From: Ignavibacteriota bacterium
Lineage (GTDB): Bacteria; Bacteroidota; Ignavibacteria; Kapaibacteriales; UBA2268
Length of the DNA: 42,664 bases
Assembly (NCBI GenBank): GCA_016219595.1
Contig: JACRLY010000005.1
Coordinates: 1-42,664, forward strand
Reading direction: 5' to 3'
The notes under the pieces were generated by a model. That model did not search any database, was not told where the DNA came from, and saw only the letters and a program-made list of their open reading frames with translations. Below, in pieces: positions 32,300 through 41,753 of the stretch; the first letter of the stretch is position 1, and every line of letters starts with the position of its first letter. The translations under genes were made by a program, and so were the position numbers.

Positions 32300-32905
32300 T
32301 CAAAACACCTTCTCAATAAAATACTCCAAGCTCTGAGGTATCAGTATGACTGTTACAATCAATCCTGTCAATGCTCCCCACAAATGTGCCTCATGGTTGA
32401 TTTCATCCATTGACCTCTTCGATGCAAAGTAGCAGTATGCAATATAAAGCAGTGCAAATATCGGTGAAGGTATTCCAATCGGAAAAGGAAACATCATCAT
32501 CTTGCTTGTCGGGTCAAATAATATATAGCTGAATAAAACTCCTGCAATAGCTCCCGATGCCCCAACAGCCCTGTATCCGCTATTATCTTTATTCTTAATA
32601 ATAGTTGAAATATCACTTAGAATAAGACTCAAAAAATAAATTATAAGAAAATTTGCAGAGCCGACAATAGATTCCAATCTGAATGCAAAAAAGTAGTATG
32701 TCAACATATTAAATATCAGGTGCATCAGGTCTGCATGTATGAATCCTTTTGTGATTATGAGATGCCATTTATTTTCATGCACCAGCTTCCATGGTGATAA
32801 TGCCCATGAATCATAAATATTCGACCTGCCTGACATGGCGAACAAACTTATACCAATAGTTATGATAAAAATTAAAATTGAAGCCGGTGAAGTTGTTATA
32901 TCCAT
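32300..32905 (-). CDS. rhomboid-family intramembrane serine protease
   Basis: This 201-residue polytopic membrane protein has the rhomboid hallmarks HLIFNM (His62, Asn66), the catalytic serine Ser117 in GASGAIAG, and the catalytic histidine at about 174 in HEAHLWGALTG. Several hydrophobic segments are seen before, between and after these motifs. Rhomboids cleave transmembrane helices of other proteins; the substrate here is unknown. It is encoded alone on the minus strand, convergent with the catabolic island, and separated by 59 bp from the upstream radical SAM gene. Confidence 0.9.
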   Translation of the reverse strand: MDITTSPASILIFIITIGISLFAMSGRSNIYDSWALSPWKLVHENKWHLIITKGFIHADLMHLIFNMLTYYFFAFRLESIVGSANFLIIYFLSLILSDISTIIKNKDNSGYRAVGASGAIAGVLFSYILFDPTSKMMMFPFPIGIPSPIFALLYIAYCYFASKRSMDEINHEAHLWGALTGLIVTVILIPQSLEYFIEKVF

Positions 32906-32964
32906 TTAAAAATTAATAAATTTAATTATTAATTGTGAATTGTTAATTATTAATTCAAAAAGCA

Positions 32965-34200
32965 CTATTCACTATTCACTTTCTTCGGAACCGTTCTGAC
33001 GTTCTGTCCCCACTTAATCTGCTCTTCCATTCTGCACGACCAAATAAGCTTGTCGTCCCATACAGTGATGTCAGGACATCCGTCGCACATGTTCTGGTCT
33101 CCATTTGCAAAGACATCACCCGGTTGAATTATCATCACTGATTGATAATGCACCCTGCTGAAAAATGCTCTGGGATTTTCTAAAAAAGATTTGAAGTAAT
33201 TTTTTGCTATTGTTTTGATTCCTTTATCAAATGGAGCAAGTAAAAAATATAATCTTCCCCATTTCTGGTATTTAGATTTTGAATAAGCGAGGTAGCTGTC
33301 TGTAAACAGATGCTTCACAGTCTGTACTATCTCCATCAATCGCGGTCCAACATACCCGAATATTTTATGCTTATTCCCCATTCTTCCTGGCAGCAGCCAT
33401 TTGTAAGAGTCTGATTGCATAGACCCGTTAAGGTATGCACTTGGCATGAAATCAGGATACACTTTTCTAATTTCTTCAACTACCTCCTGGGATTTTATAT
33501 CAATACGTCTCTCATCTATCGTTTTGGAATACGGCATATAATCGAATGTAACTTTTTGGTCGCGTACATAATAATCAAATTCCTTATCAAGCACTGCCAT
33601 GCGGTAGATGATGAAAACCATAATATGAACCTTGTCAATATTCTCTTGTCCCCATTTCAAAAGCTCAGGCACGTACTTCAGATTCTCCGGATAGACAGTT
33701 GCATTGAATGAACAAGTTAAGCCGCCTTCTTCTTTCAGCATTTTTGCTAGTTGCAGGCGAAGTTCATTTAATTCAATTTCGCTTTTCCCTTTCCAATGAG
33801 GCCTCTGTTGTCCACTGTCCACATGGAATGTAAATCCGAATATTCCGGCTTCTTTGAGTTCATGTAATAATTCTTTTGTTAATAATGCACCGTTTGTATT
33901 AATAACAGGCTTCCAGTTTTTCTGTTTTATTAGTCTCACAATTTCGACAATCTGTGGATGAGTAAGCGGGTCTCCGCCTGCAATCGAAACGCTGTCGCAT
34001 TTTCTCAGCTTTTCGAATACATCTAATTCATGTTTGATTTCTTCAATTGATTTGTGTGATGAGTCACGGTTTTCGCGGTAGCATCCGTCACAATAAAGAT
34101 TGCATTTGCTTGTAGGCTCCAGCCATGAGATTGCATTGTCAGCAAGGTTCCATGGCAGTCTGTAAATTTTACCCGGTGAATAATCTAAACTTTTGTCCAT
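32965..34200 (-). CDS. radical SAM protein with C-terminal cysteine cluster
   Basis: The ATG at 34200 gives 411 residues; a TTG at 34236 would add 12 unlikely residues. The radical SAM cluster motif CNLYCDGC (Cys33, 37, 40) is followed by VSIAGGDPLTHPQIVE and VINTNGALL. Near the end, MCDGCPDITVWDDKLIWSC suggests an auxiliary iron-sulfur site as in SPASM-type enzymes. The substrate is not recognisable. It is followed on the same strand by the rhomboid gene, with a spacer rich in TTAATTATTAATT words. It could be a peptide or lipid modifying enzyme; I cannot assign a function. Confidence 0.85.
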   Translation of the reverse strand: MDKSLDYSPGKIYRLPWNLADNAISWLEPTSKCNLYCDGCYRENRDSSHKSIEEIKHELDVFEKLRKCDSVSIAGGDPLTHPQIVEIVRLIKQKNWKPVINTNGALLTKELLHELKEAGIFGFTFHVDSGQQRPHWKGKSEIELNELRLQLAKMLKEEGGLTCSFNATVYPENLKYVPELLKWGQENIDKVHIMVFIIYRMAVLDKEFDYYVRDQKVTFDYMPYSKTIDERRIDIKSQEVVEEIRKVYPDFMPSAYLNGSMQSDSYKWLLPGRMGNKHKIFGYVGPRLMEIVQTVKHLFTDSYLAYSKSKYQKWGRLYFLLAPFDKGIKTIAKNYFKSFLENPRAFFSRVHYQSVMIIQPGDVFANGDQNMCDGCPDITVWDDKLIWSCRMEEQIKWGQNVRTVPKKVNSE

Positions 34201-34302
34201 TATTATATTGTGATTACTGAAAAAATAATAGAGCAAAAATAAATAAACTTTGGTTTATAATTGTGTAATTGGTAAATAAATATAATAGAGGATAGTAATT
34301 CC

Positions 34303-34710
34303 TTATAAAAAGGGATTAACAACTTTAAGTTTCTTTTCGATAAAATCTGCACCGCTTATATCTTCTGTTAGAAGTATATTACAGTTATTCTCAAGAGCAG
34401 ATGCAAGTATTAGACTATCCCAAAATGATGATTTATATTTATGTCTCAATGAAGTTGCATTCAAAAGTGTTGGAATACCTATATTAAAAATTGTGTACAT
34501 TTTATTAAAATTATATATCAATTCAGAAATTTCATTATTGTTATAATTTGATTTCTTTAATAAGTTATAACATACTTCATTAATTACTTGTATGTTAAGA
34601 TAAACATCTGAATTGCTTATTATAGTAATTGCTTTATCATGCTTTACACTTTTTTCTGACATGAAGGCATAAAGCCAAATATTGGAATCAACAAAAATTT
34701 TATCCGCCAT
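34303..34710 (-). CDS. vapC: PIN-domain toxin, VapC-like
   Basis: This 135-residue PIN-domain protein shows the acidic active-site set Asp8 (IFVDSNIWLYAF), Glu45 (VINEVCYNLL), Asp98 (SFWDSLILASAL) and Asp117 (LLTEDISG). VapC toxins are ribonucleases that cut RNA when not held by an antitoxin. Its start overlaps the end of the antitoxin gene by 11 bp, typical of toxin-antitoxin pairs. RNA target unknown. Confidence 0.9.
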   Translation of the reverse strand: MADKIFVDSNIWLYAFMSEKSVKHDKAITIISNSDVYLNIQVINEVCYNLLKKSNYNNNEISELIYNFNKMYTIFNIGIPTLLNATSLRHKYKSSFWDSLILASALENNCNILLTEDISGADFIEKKLKVVNPFL

Positions 34711-34906
34711 AAATTTCTTCCCTCGTTAAGGGCTTAAAATTTCTGACTTTCTTTGGTAATAGCTGTTCCAATATATCATTTTTCTTCTTTTTTCTTTCCT
34801 TTTTGTTATATTTACTAGATAAGAAATTATAGAAATCCATAACCTGTTGCTTTGCAGATTCTGGCAACATTGTTAAATCAATAAAATTATCAGTAATTGT
34901 TTTCAT
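34700..34906 (-). CDS. VapB-like antitoxin
   Basis: This 68-residue protein lies directly upstream of and overlapping the PIN toxin. It has LPESAKQQVMDFYNFLSSKY followed by a lysine-rich hinge, a look shared with DUF2281-type antitoxins. The C-terminal TREEIYGG would bind the toxin. The N-terminal region may bind DNA for autoregulation. The identity as antitoxin follows mainly from size, overlap and partner. Confidence 0.8.
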   Translation of the reverse strand: MKTITDNFIDLTMLPESAKQQVMDFYNFLSSKYNKKERKKKKNDILEQLLPKKVRNFKPLTREEIYGG

Positions 34907-34941
34907 CTCATTTTCTATCTTTTTACTTTGAAAATTAGACT

Positions 34942-34960
34942 AATTTACTAAAAGTAAATT
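34942..34960. promoter_or_regulatory. perfect inverted repeat upstream of the toxin-antitoxin pair
   Basis: AATTTACT (34942-34949) and AGTAAATT (34953-34960) form a perfect 8-bp inverted repeat with spacer AAA, ending 36 bp upstream of the antitoxin ATG. That is where an autoregulatory operator of a VapBC-type pair is expected. The spacer 34907-35110 holds no gene. Confidence 0.4.
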
Positions 34961-35110
34961 GTAAAAATGCAATTTTCGATCTAAAAATTAGATTGGGAGT
35001 GATTGAGTTCGTTTATTCAATCATTCCTTACACACTCATCCTAACGGCAGAAGTTTGTAAGTTAAGAGTTTTAATAAAATACATCCTCAATAATTCACTA
35101 TTCACTAACT

Positions 35111-35689
35111 TCACTTTCTCGGAACACCCTTTTCGTAATCTTTGTCTCTCATCTTTTGCAAATCATCAAGTGCCTTGCTTTTGCAACCGCGTTCAACTGT
35201 CCCGATTCTTACTTCCCATGTCCCATCCGACCTTGGCGTCCAAATTACCTGCTCGAGATTAAGATTACCAGGTATATCGACATTCGTTAATGATGGAGTT
35301 GCTACTACATAAATCTGGCATAATTTCCAGAAATGAATTAGGACTGGTTCATTTCTCCAGGAAAGTTCGAGGTTATAACCGTCATCTGTTGATTCATAAA
35401 TTATATATGTTTTCTCAGGGTCAATCCCGTCATAAATAAAGTTTACAGTTTCACCTGTTTTTACATGTACTTTTTGACCGACTCCATTGAATGTAATAAC
35501 CTGCCCCGGACTGGGTAATTCTGCCACACCTGCTATTGGCGCCGCACCCTCATCTTTTGGAACAATAACACTTTTTGATACCTTGATATTCTCTGTTCCC
35601 GACGCTTCTCTTTCCGTTTCACGGTATGTACTACAGGACCATAAAGTGAAGATTAATAATAAACCGATTATTATCTCAAACTTTTTCAT
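35111..35689 (-). CDS. envelope lipoprotein, function unknown
   Basis: This 192-residue protein has a lipoprotein signal, MKKFEIIIGLLLIFTLWSC, with the lipobox cysteine at 19. The mature part is a soluble beta-rich-looking domain with segments such as VKTGETVNFIYDGIDPEKT and DDGYNLELSWRNEP and a positively charged C-terminus. I do not recognise a family. It is the last gene of the minus-strand envelope operon that starts with mlaF, 28 bp after the OmpA-like gene, so it may work with that protein at the outer membrane. Confidence 0.75.
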   Translation of the reverse strand: MKKFEIIIGLLLIFTLWSCSTYRETEREASGTENIKVSKSVIVPKDEGAAPIAGVAELPSPGQVITFNGVGQKVHVKTGETVNFIYDGIDPEKTYIIYESTDDGYNLELSWRNEPVLIHFWKLCQIYVVATPSLTNVDIPGNLNLEQVIWTPRSDGTWEVRIGTVERGCKSKALDDLQKMRDKDYEKGVPRK

Positions 35690-35717
35690 ATATCTATCCT
35701 TTCTAATTATAAATTTC

Positions 35718-38321
35718 TTATTTCACTATTACTGGCATCTTTTTGAGATTAAGTTCCTTGTATACCCAGTTCTGCGATTTCATTGCTTTTACTGCATCAT
35801 CAGCCGTTGCGAAGCACTGTGACCGTAGCCGGAAACTCTCGTAGCCGAATTCATCGAAATAAGATGTAATCTGCGTTTCGAGCAATCCACCTGATTTAAG
35901 TATATTCAGTGCATTTTGTGCATCAACCTCATTATCATAAGTATTATAATGTATCATATAACATTGTATTGTAGATTGAGTCTCCTGTTGCTTAACCGGT
36001 TCCATCAGTTTTGCAGGTGTTTTATCAACTTCCTTTGTACTTGTAATCATTTCATTTTTTGTTTCAACAGGTTTTACAGTCTCCTCTTTTTTTATTTCTT
36101 TATTTTCAACCTTTGCTTCCTTCGTCTCATCAGACATTTCCTCCGTTTTCACTTCTTCTTTATTTTTTACTTCGGGCTTCGCTCCTTTATTAATTCCGGA
36201 GAGACTTCCACCCATCATTCTTTTATGGTATGCTAATTCTTCCGGTCTTAATATGTCAATATAAATTTCAATTCGCCTGCTCATTGGGTCGTCACGAAGA
36301 TTTCTCTCTTTCAATCCTGCCTTGTCAACACCGAAACCCTCTGCATCCAATACAACCCTGTTATTATTTTTCATTTGTGCATATATCGGGGAACGTTTTT
36401 GCATCACCTTGTCAAATGTTACGAATGTGAAATATGAACGCAATTTTGAAAGCAAAACATTTCCATTCTCTCCTTCATCAGGCAGTTTTATCCATAGACC
36501 ATCTGCATTACCCGGGTCTTTGGGCCAGCCTTGTTTCCACATATCCTGTCCTGTCGGTATCGTAACAGGGCTCCCTCTTTCGTCAACACCTATCGTTACC
36601 GTATCATCAGGATAATTTCTCTTGAATTTTGATTTTTGCCTGTATGGATGCTCTTCTCCGGATGACAAACCTCTCGGGTCCGTATAACCGTGTATTGTGA
36701 TTTTTAATATTAATGTGTCACGGCAAAATTCCTGGAATGATGGGAGTAGTTTTTCAAGTGGCTTATATATCTGCTCATCGAAAATTATGTCAATTTTTTT
36801 AGATAAAATTTCATAATCATGCCCTGTTGAATCAACAAATCCCGTATTATCGAAAAATCCATTTTGTTCCCTTAATCTGTATTCCGCCATATTTTCGGTA
36901 GTGATGGGATACCAGTATCCTGTAATGAAATATGGTAATGTATCAGTTGAATGGAAAATAATCGGCGGTATCTCAACTTTTTTTCTCGAAATAAGTGCAT
37001 CTCTTATATATAATGTATCAAATCCAAACGGCTTCCTTGAAAACACTTTTAATTCCTGTGGACCCTCTATTTTATTCTGATAACACTCTTCCTCCACAAA
37101 TTTGGTGAATCGCACAAGGTAAGTTCTGTCGGCATCAATCTCATATTTGTTCCCGGAACTTATTTCCTGTGTTACACCGCTCACACTGTCAACAAGTGAA
37201 AGTGGCAGCCCGATTTTAATTGTTGGCGGAACAACGAGATTACCGTTTGCATCGAATATCTGCTCGGTTACATTTACCAATAATTTGATTTTTGATTTTG
37301 GCAGAGCAAATGCATATAAATTTCTTCTGCCAATTTCTGCTTTACGGTTTGATGTTATAAAAATGAATTTTCTGTCAGGACTTATAAATGGAAACTCATC
37401 ATCATTTTCAGAATTGAACTGTATATTTTCCGGTATCTCTATTCCGTATATTTCAGCATCCTTCTTCATCGCTTCGTCAAAATTTACGGGATTTACAGGC
37501 ATAGGGATCCCGTTTTCATCCTGGTAATCTGCTCTGTAAATGTCTTTACCAGTATTTCCTTTTTCATTTTTTTCATAATTCCAATCGCTAGAAAAATAAA
37601 ATTTTCCGTCTGCACCGCAATGTGGTGAACCGTCATTTCCGGGTGTATTTATATTTGGTACAGGTTTTGGTTTTGACCATGTCCCTGTTAAATCCATCAC
37701 TGAATACCAAATGTCGAGTCCTCCTTCTCCTCCCTGCCTGTTGGAAACAAAATATAAAATTTTTCCGTCTGATGAAAGTGCAGGCTGTGAATCCCATGCA
37801 TCCGCATCATTCAGATTGGTTATCGGCTCGGGCGATGTATATCCTTTTGACGTTTTTGTCATCTGCCATAAATCGAACAGGTAACTCGAACCCGATGATG
37901 TCGAAGTCGAAAGGTCTCTCTCGGCAGCAAAAATAATCCTGTCGGGACTTATTGCCTGGGAACCCCTGCTGAATTGTGCTATGCGTGATGCTTCTGCTAC
38001 AATTTGTTTTGCAGATGACCATCCCTCATTTATCGGTTTCCCCATTATCCGGTATTCTGCCGGTCTTGTGCTGTAAAATATTTCGGCGGCTAATGCAATT
38101 GGTCTTCTATTTGGTACCGGCCTTGAACTTGTGAAAAATAATGTGTCTGTCACTTCACCGAATACTAAATATGAACTGTAATCTTCGTCGCCTGAATTTA
38201 CATTCCTGTCTAATATACCACCTTTTATATCTTCTTTTGCTTCCATTGAAATCGACAGAAATATAAAGAAGATTATTAACCGGGATAGTAATTTTAGCGT
38301 TATATTATTTCTTTTTTCCAT
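35718..38321 (-). CDS. large PD40/OmpA-like/SPOR outer-membrane protein
   Basis: This 867-residue exported protein has a hydrophobic signal near residues 10-28. PD40-type beta-propeller repeats follow in the first 330 residues (PALSSDGKILYFVSNRQGGE, SPHCGADGKFYFSSDWNYE, PFISPDRKFIFITSNRKAE). A middle region has an OmpA-like part (LILKITIHGYTDPRG and DPMSRRIEIYIDI). A Lys/Glu-rich linker spans about 715-785 and a SPOR-like domain forms the C-terminus (TYDNEVDAQNALNILKSGGL). SPOR domains bind denuded peptidoglycan, and OmpA-like domains bind peptidoglycan. The protein may anchor an outer-membrane assembly. Architecture of this kind is common in the Bacteroidota/Chlorobi group. Confidence 0.8.
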   Translation of the reverse strand: MEKRNNITLKLLSRLIIFFIFLSISMEAKEDIKGGILDRNVNSGDEDYSSYLVFGEVTDTLFFTSSRPVPNRRPIALAAEIFYSTRPAEYRIMGKPINEGWSSAKQIVAEASRIAQFSRGSQAISPDRIIFAAERDLSTSTSSGSSYLFDLWQMTKTSKGYTSPEPITNLNDADAWDSQPALSSDGKILYFVSNRQGGEGGLDIWYSVMDLTGTWSKPKPVPNINTPGNDGSPHCGADGKFYFSSDWNYEKNEKGNTGKDIYRADYQDENGIPMPVNPVNFDEAMKKDAEIYGIEIPENIQFNSENDDEFPFISPDRKFIFITSNRKAEIGRRNLYAFALPKSKIKLLVNVTEQIFDANGNLVVPPTIKIGLPLSLVDSVSGVTQEISSGNKYEIDADRTYLVRFTKFVEEECYQNKIEGPQELKVFSRKPFGFDTLYIRDALISRKKVEIPPIIFHSTDTLPYFITGYWYPITTENMAEYRLREQNGFFDNTGFVDSTGHDYEILSKKIDIIFDEQIYKPLEKLLPSFQEFCRDTLILKITIHGYTDPRGLSSGEEHPYRQKSKFKRNYPDDTVTIGVDERGSPVTIPTGQDMWKQGWPKDPGNADGLWIKLPDEGENGNVLLSKLRSYFTFVTFDKVMQKRSPIYAQMKNNNRVVLDAEGFGVDKAGLKERNLRDDPMSRRIEIYIDILRPEELAYHKRMMGGSLSGINKGAKPEVKNKEEVKTEEMSDETKEAKVENKEIKKEETVKPVETKNEMITSTKEVDKTPAKLMEPVKQQETQSTIQCYMIHYNTYDNEVDAQNALNILKSGGLLETQITSYFDEFGYESFRLRSQCFATADDAVKAMKSQNWVYKELNLKKMPVIVK

Positions 38322-38336
38322 TTTTTCTCCTGCCGA

Positions 38337-38651
38337 TTAATTAACATATATACCGGAAATTGCCCGGAATTCAATACCTGACTGCTTGCTCGATGTTTGC
38401 TCTGTCCCGTTATCGATTCGTCTGATATATATCAATGTATAGATATCGGGAGCAAGCTGGAATGCTATAACATCTCCAACCTGCAGGCCTCTCAATTCAT
38501 TATTCGAATATCCTGTTGAGTGTGCAGCGTCATTTTGAAAATCTGCTATTAATTGTACTATATTGTAAAAACTGTTTTCAGGAAATCCCTGTTTCCAGAT
38601 TTTCATTCCAATTATTCCGCTGTTCTGTACTAACTTCAGTATCGGCTCCAA
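38337..38651 (-). CDS. C-terminal part of a frameshifted lipoprotein (or separate small protein)
   Basis: The ORF of 104 residues can only begin at a TTG (38651). Its frame stays open further upstream and encodes convincing sequence, GNTSITINGKGEYPPQKGDI and WIDVDDTNSTANPP, back to about 38752, where a TAA closes it. No ATG or ribosome binding site suits that start. The upstream gene (38698-39642) overlaps this stretch in another frame. The simplest reading is one protein of about 420 residues broken by a frameshift at about 38751-38760. Function unknown; the segment is probably extracytoplasmic. Confidence 0.55.
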   Translation of the reverse strand: MEPILKLVQNSGIIGMKIWKQGFPENSFYNIVQLIADFQNDAAHSTGYSNNELRGLQVGDVIAFQLAPDIYTLIYIRRIDNGTEQTSSKQSGIEFRAISGIYVN

Positions 38652-38697
38652 AGGCGGATTTGCTGTTGAGTTTGTATCATCGACATCAATCCAAATA

Positions 38698-39642
38698 TCA
38701 CCTTTCTGCGGTGGATATTCCCCTTTCCCGTTTATTGTTATCGATGTATTCCCTGATTATCGGGCTCAATTCGGGAACAGCTGTTACTATCGAGTACAAA
38801 TCCAAATCCTGAATGCAATTCATGGTATTTGTTATTCTCAGTCGGATTGCAAACATACTATCCGTTTTTGAATTAGTATTTCTCCTTGCTGCGATTCTGT
38901 CCAATGTGTCTTTGATTGGTGCCTTGAATGTTATAGTAATTTGACGGCGTTGCCCCGGCTGCAGTACAAAATTCATCGGGTCTATTGTATAGTATTGAGA
39001 TGGATTTTCATATATAACTCCTGCTGCAGATTCTATTGACACATTGAATGAAATTGCTGAACAAGATGTATCTGGATTAAATATATCGTAAGATATACTT
39101 GCTGTTGAAGGATTAAGAAATGATGGAGATATATAAACTCTATTATCGGTCCTTTCTGAAATAGTATCCGTAATCATTCCTCCTGAACCGAAATCATTAT
39201 TGCCTATCCTCGGACATACATTTGCACAACCGGTATCAGCGAAGACAAAGTCAACATCACGGTTATCGCAAACCACTATTGTTGAATCCTGCAAGTCTGA
39301 ATTATATTCGGCTACTACCCTGTATGTCTTGCCTATCAGTGGAATCTGCATGTTAAATCCTGCTATCCCCCTGTCATCGGTAATTGTTTCTACTATTGGT
39401 ATGTTAGGATTAACATTTAAGTCATATACTCTCACAGTAACTCCGCTAAGGGGAGCCCTGTTTGATAAGTCTCCTGTATTAGCAATGTATGTATATACTG
39501 AAAGTATTCTTTTATTCGCCTCGCTTGGCATTGTCGTATCCATGCATCCTGCTAATAGATATAACATTGTTCCCGATACAAGCAATAGCAAATAAATTCT
39601 TTTGAATTCTAAAATATGTTTAATTACTTTTTTCATTTTCAT
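38698..39642 (-). CDS. lipoprotein with Ig-like repeats, probably frameshifted at its C-terminus
   Basis: This 314-residue protein has a signal peptide and lipobox ending in LLAGC (about residue 32). It then shows a carboxypeptidase-regulatory-like segment (GVTVRVYDLNVNPNIPIVET, DDRGIAGFNMQIPLIGKTYR) and a second beta-sandwich-like part (QRRQITITFKAPI). The last 18 residues (REYIDNNKRERGISTAER) look unlike the rest and lie where the frame of the next ORF reads good protein sequence, so the natural product may continue into 38337-38751. It belongs to the mlaF-mlaD envelope operon and is probably exposed in the periplasm or on the surface. Confidence 0.72.
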   Translation of the reverse strand: MKMKKVIKHILEFKRIYLLLLVSGTMLYLLAGCMDTTMPSEANKRILSVYTYIANTGDLSNRAPLSGVTVRVYDLNVNPNIPIVETITDDRGIAGFNMQIPLIGKTYRVVAEYNSDLQDSTIVVCDNRDVDFVFADTGCANVCPRIGNNDFGSGGMITDTISERTDNRVYISPSFLNPSTASISYDIFNPDTSCSAISFNVSIESAAGVIYENPSQYYTIDPMNFVLQPGQRRQITITFKAPIKDTLDRIAARRNTNSKTDSMFAIRLRITNTMNCIQDLDLYSIVTAVPELSPIIREYIDNNKRERGISTAER

Positions 39643-39669
39643 TTCAATTTTTTGTTATACATTATTTTT

Positions 39670-40695
39670 TTAAAATGTTAAACCGAATCTAAATAATAAT
39701 GCTCTCGAATACCTGTATGGGTATCTTTCATCAGCCGGTGTCAAAGGACAACTTTCGCATGGAGGCAGAGGCAGGTTCATTGCCCTGAAACCAAGGTCGA
39801 ATGACAAATCCATGTTGCATGTTATTGCCCAGTCATATCCTATTCCCAAGCCATAGAAATACCTCTGGAAATCCATACTGCCCGCGAATAATGGTGCTTT
39901 AGTCTGAAAATCCAGTGGAATACCTATATCTCCGTATAAATACCAGGAATTGCAATTTTCCGAACTGGCTGTCGGGTGAGGATTGAAAGTATATCTTCCG
40001 TGCAAACCTATTGGAACAAATAAAGAACCGTCCCAGGGCCACAAACCCGTTATGAATCCTAACTGGAATTTTCCGCTTTTGTCAATGAACGGTACATCCC
40101 ACAATCCTGCAATTTCAAGACCTGTAATCATTGTCGAACCACCTTCATCGAATCCGAAAAAAGACGATTTGAATGATGTTGTAACTCCGGGTTTGAAATA
40201 TTCTTTCTGTGTACCTCTGTATCCGATTAACCCGCGTAATTCAAACTTATCGAATATTGCAAATCCGTCTCTTTCGCTGCAGCATCCTAATAATGGCTGT
40301 AATTCATTCACTTCAACTTGCGATGGAGGCTCGAGTGGGTCGCTTACATAAGTTATTCTCTTTACCCTCGAGACAGGCACATCGTATGTCTGCGGGTCTT
40401 CTCCGGCTGTGCAGGGCACTCCAAGCACCCTTACCCTCGCTTCTCTCTCTTCATCGGGTGGAATTATCATTGGTTTCTCTGCCGATTTGATTGACTGCAT
40501 CTTAGCACCGGGATTGCATTTGTCGGTAATAGGAAGTTCAGAATCTTTTAACTCCACATTCCAGGTAATCACATTCTTCGAAGTGCTGCACGATGATAAT
40601 ATAAATACAATCAGTACTGTCAGAACAATGCCAATAATAAAATTGTATTTATTGCTTTTCTCTTTAAATAAAAATTGTCTTTTAATCACACTCAT
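39670..40695 (-). CDS. outer-membrane lipoprotein with barrel-like C-terminus
   Basis: This 341-residue protein has a long signal with lipobox FILSSC near residue 36, then a Pro/Cys-containing N-terminal region, then alternating aromatic/glycine strands (FELRGLIGYRGTQKEYF, FYGLGIGYDWAITCNMDLSF). It ends in ALLFRFGLTF, a C-terminal phenylalanine typical of outer-membrane beta-barrels. The mix of lipobox and barrel-like strands is uncommon, so the signal may instead be a simple Sec signal. It follows mlaD by 27 bp in the same operon and could take part in lipid or envelope transport. No family is recognised. Confidence 0.72.
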   Translation of the reverse strand: MSVIKRQFLFKEKSNKYNFIIGIVLTVLIVFILSSCSTSKNVITWNVELKDSELPITDKCNPGAKMQSIKSAEKPMIIPPDEEREARVRVLGVPCTAGEDPQTYDVPVSRVKRITYVSDPLEPPSQVEVNELQPLLGCCSERDGFAIFDKFELRGLIGYRGTQKEYFKPGVTTSFKSSFFGFDEGGSTMITGLEIAGLWDVPFIDKSGKFQLGFITGLWPWDGSLFVPIGLHGRYTFNPHPTASSENCNSWYLYGDIGIPLDFQTKAPLFAGSMDFQRYFYGLGIGYDWAITCNMDLSFDLGFRAMNLPLPPCESCPLTPADERYPYRYSRALLFRFGLTF

Positions 40696-40722
40696 AATTT
40701 TCTACTCATTATTTTACAAATA

Positions 40723-41697
40723 CTATTTTTCTCTTGGGGGAGGCTCGCTGAAAAACACCTGCGACGGATTATCACTAACAACTCTTAGCGATTTCCTAAC
40801 CTGTTTGTTTGTGATTTTTACATCTTCTATTGTTTCATTGAGTCCATATAACAATGATTCGGTCCTGAATCCTAATCCGTCTATCACTTTTCTTGCTTCG
40901 ATTATTGCAGAATCGAGCTGTACAAATACATTATCAACCTTGTGTGCCATATCGAGATTTTCTATCTGGTTATTCAGGTTATTCGAGAAATATTCCAGTT
41001 CAACTGCTATCTGCAAAAGTTTCTGACTCGTCAATTGGACATTATCTATGATGTCCGAAGTATCAGCACTTTTCATTAAACTGTGTAAACTTATAGCAGA
41101 GCTGTCGATTTTCGCAACTATGTCGTAAAGCCCCGGATTATTGAAGAATTTTGATGATGATTCAAGAAACGCAATTGTCTGGTTCGAAATGTCATAAAAT
41201 CGGATTCTGCGTAAATTATCCAGCACTTCTTTCATTGCCAGCTCAATTTCCTGGATACCTGAAGGCGATGATTTTATCAGAGGGTAAGAAGGCTGAAAAC
41301 TTAATTTGGGATACATCTCTGCCATTTGTTCATTTTCAGGAAAATACATCTGCAAAAATTTTCCTCCGGCTATTCCTGATATTTCTGCTTTAACCCGTAA
41401 ACTGTCGCTTAACTGTACCCCCTTTTCCACCTGCATTATTACTTCAATCAATTTGCCGTCAGGTGCAACCCTGATTTCCTTAACTGTGCCGATTGGAACT
41501 CCAAGGTATTTTACTGCTGAGCCTGTGTTAAGTCCCTCGACCGACGAATCGAAATATGTAACGTACAATACATTTTCTTTGAGGAACTGGCTTGCACCAA
41601 GCCATATTATAACTACAATGAGAATTGCAGAACCTGCAAGAACAAACAATCCGATTAGAAATGTGCTCGACAATTTCCTTGAATGTATCTTTCCCAT
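40723..41697 (-). CDS. mlaD: MlaD/MCE-domain lipid-transport protein
   Basis: This 324-residue protein has one N-terminal transmembrane helix (about 12-34). A single MCE domain follows, with VTYFDSSVEGLNTGSAVKYL, GVPIGTVKEIRV and GIAGGKFLQMYF, and then a long, partly coiled-coil C-terminal region. MCE proteins bind lipids in the periplasm for the Mla-type ABC transporter. The MlaF-like ATPase is encoded upstream on the same strand; a permease gene would be expected beyond the right edge. The start ATG at 41697 is preceded by GAGGCG. Confidence 0.88.
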   Translation of the reverse strand: MGKIHSRKLSSTFLIGLFVLAGSAILIVVIIWLGASQFLKENVLYVTYFDSSVEGLNTGSAVKYLGVPIGTVKEIRVAPDGKLIEVIMQVEKGVQLSDSLRVKAEISGIAGGKFLQMYFPENEQMAEMYPKLSFQPSYPLIKSSPSGIQEIELAMKEVLDNLRRIRFYDISNQTIAFLESSSKFFNNPGLYDIVAKIDSSAISLHSLMKSADTSDIIDNVQLTSQKLLQIAVELEYFSNNLNNQIENLDMAHKVDNVFVQLDSAIIEARKVIDGLGFRTESLLYGLNETIEDVKITNKQVRKSLRVVSDNPSQVFFSEPPPREK

Positions 41698-41753
41698 TTT
41701 CGCCTCTCTATTTAATTAATTTTTTCCCTTTTATTCCTATTTTCTTCATTATA

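Noticed and set aside
32960-32985. Shared CACTATTCACT words near the ends of the radical SAM gene and the lipoprotein at 35092-35110
   Set aside because: The match is short and AT-rich and looks like the low-complexity spacer words common in this sequence, so it is not listed as a repeat family.
40409-41026. Plus-strand 205-residue ORF with hydrophobic stretch
   Set aside because: It is antisense to the barrel-like lipoprotein and mlaD; its Ser/Leu-rich composition is typical of a reverse-strand shadow.
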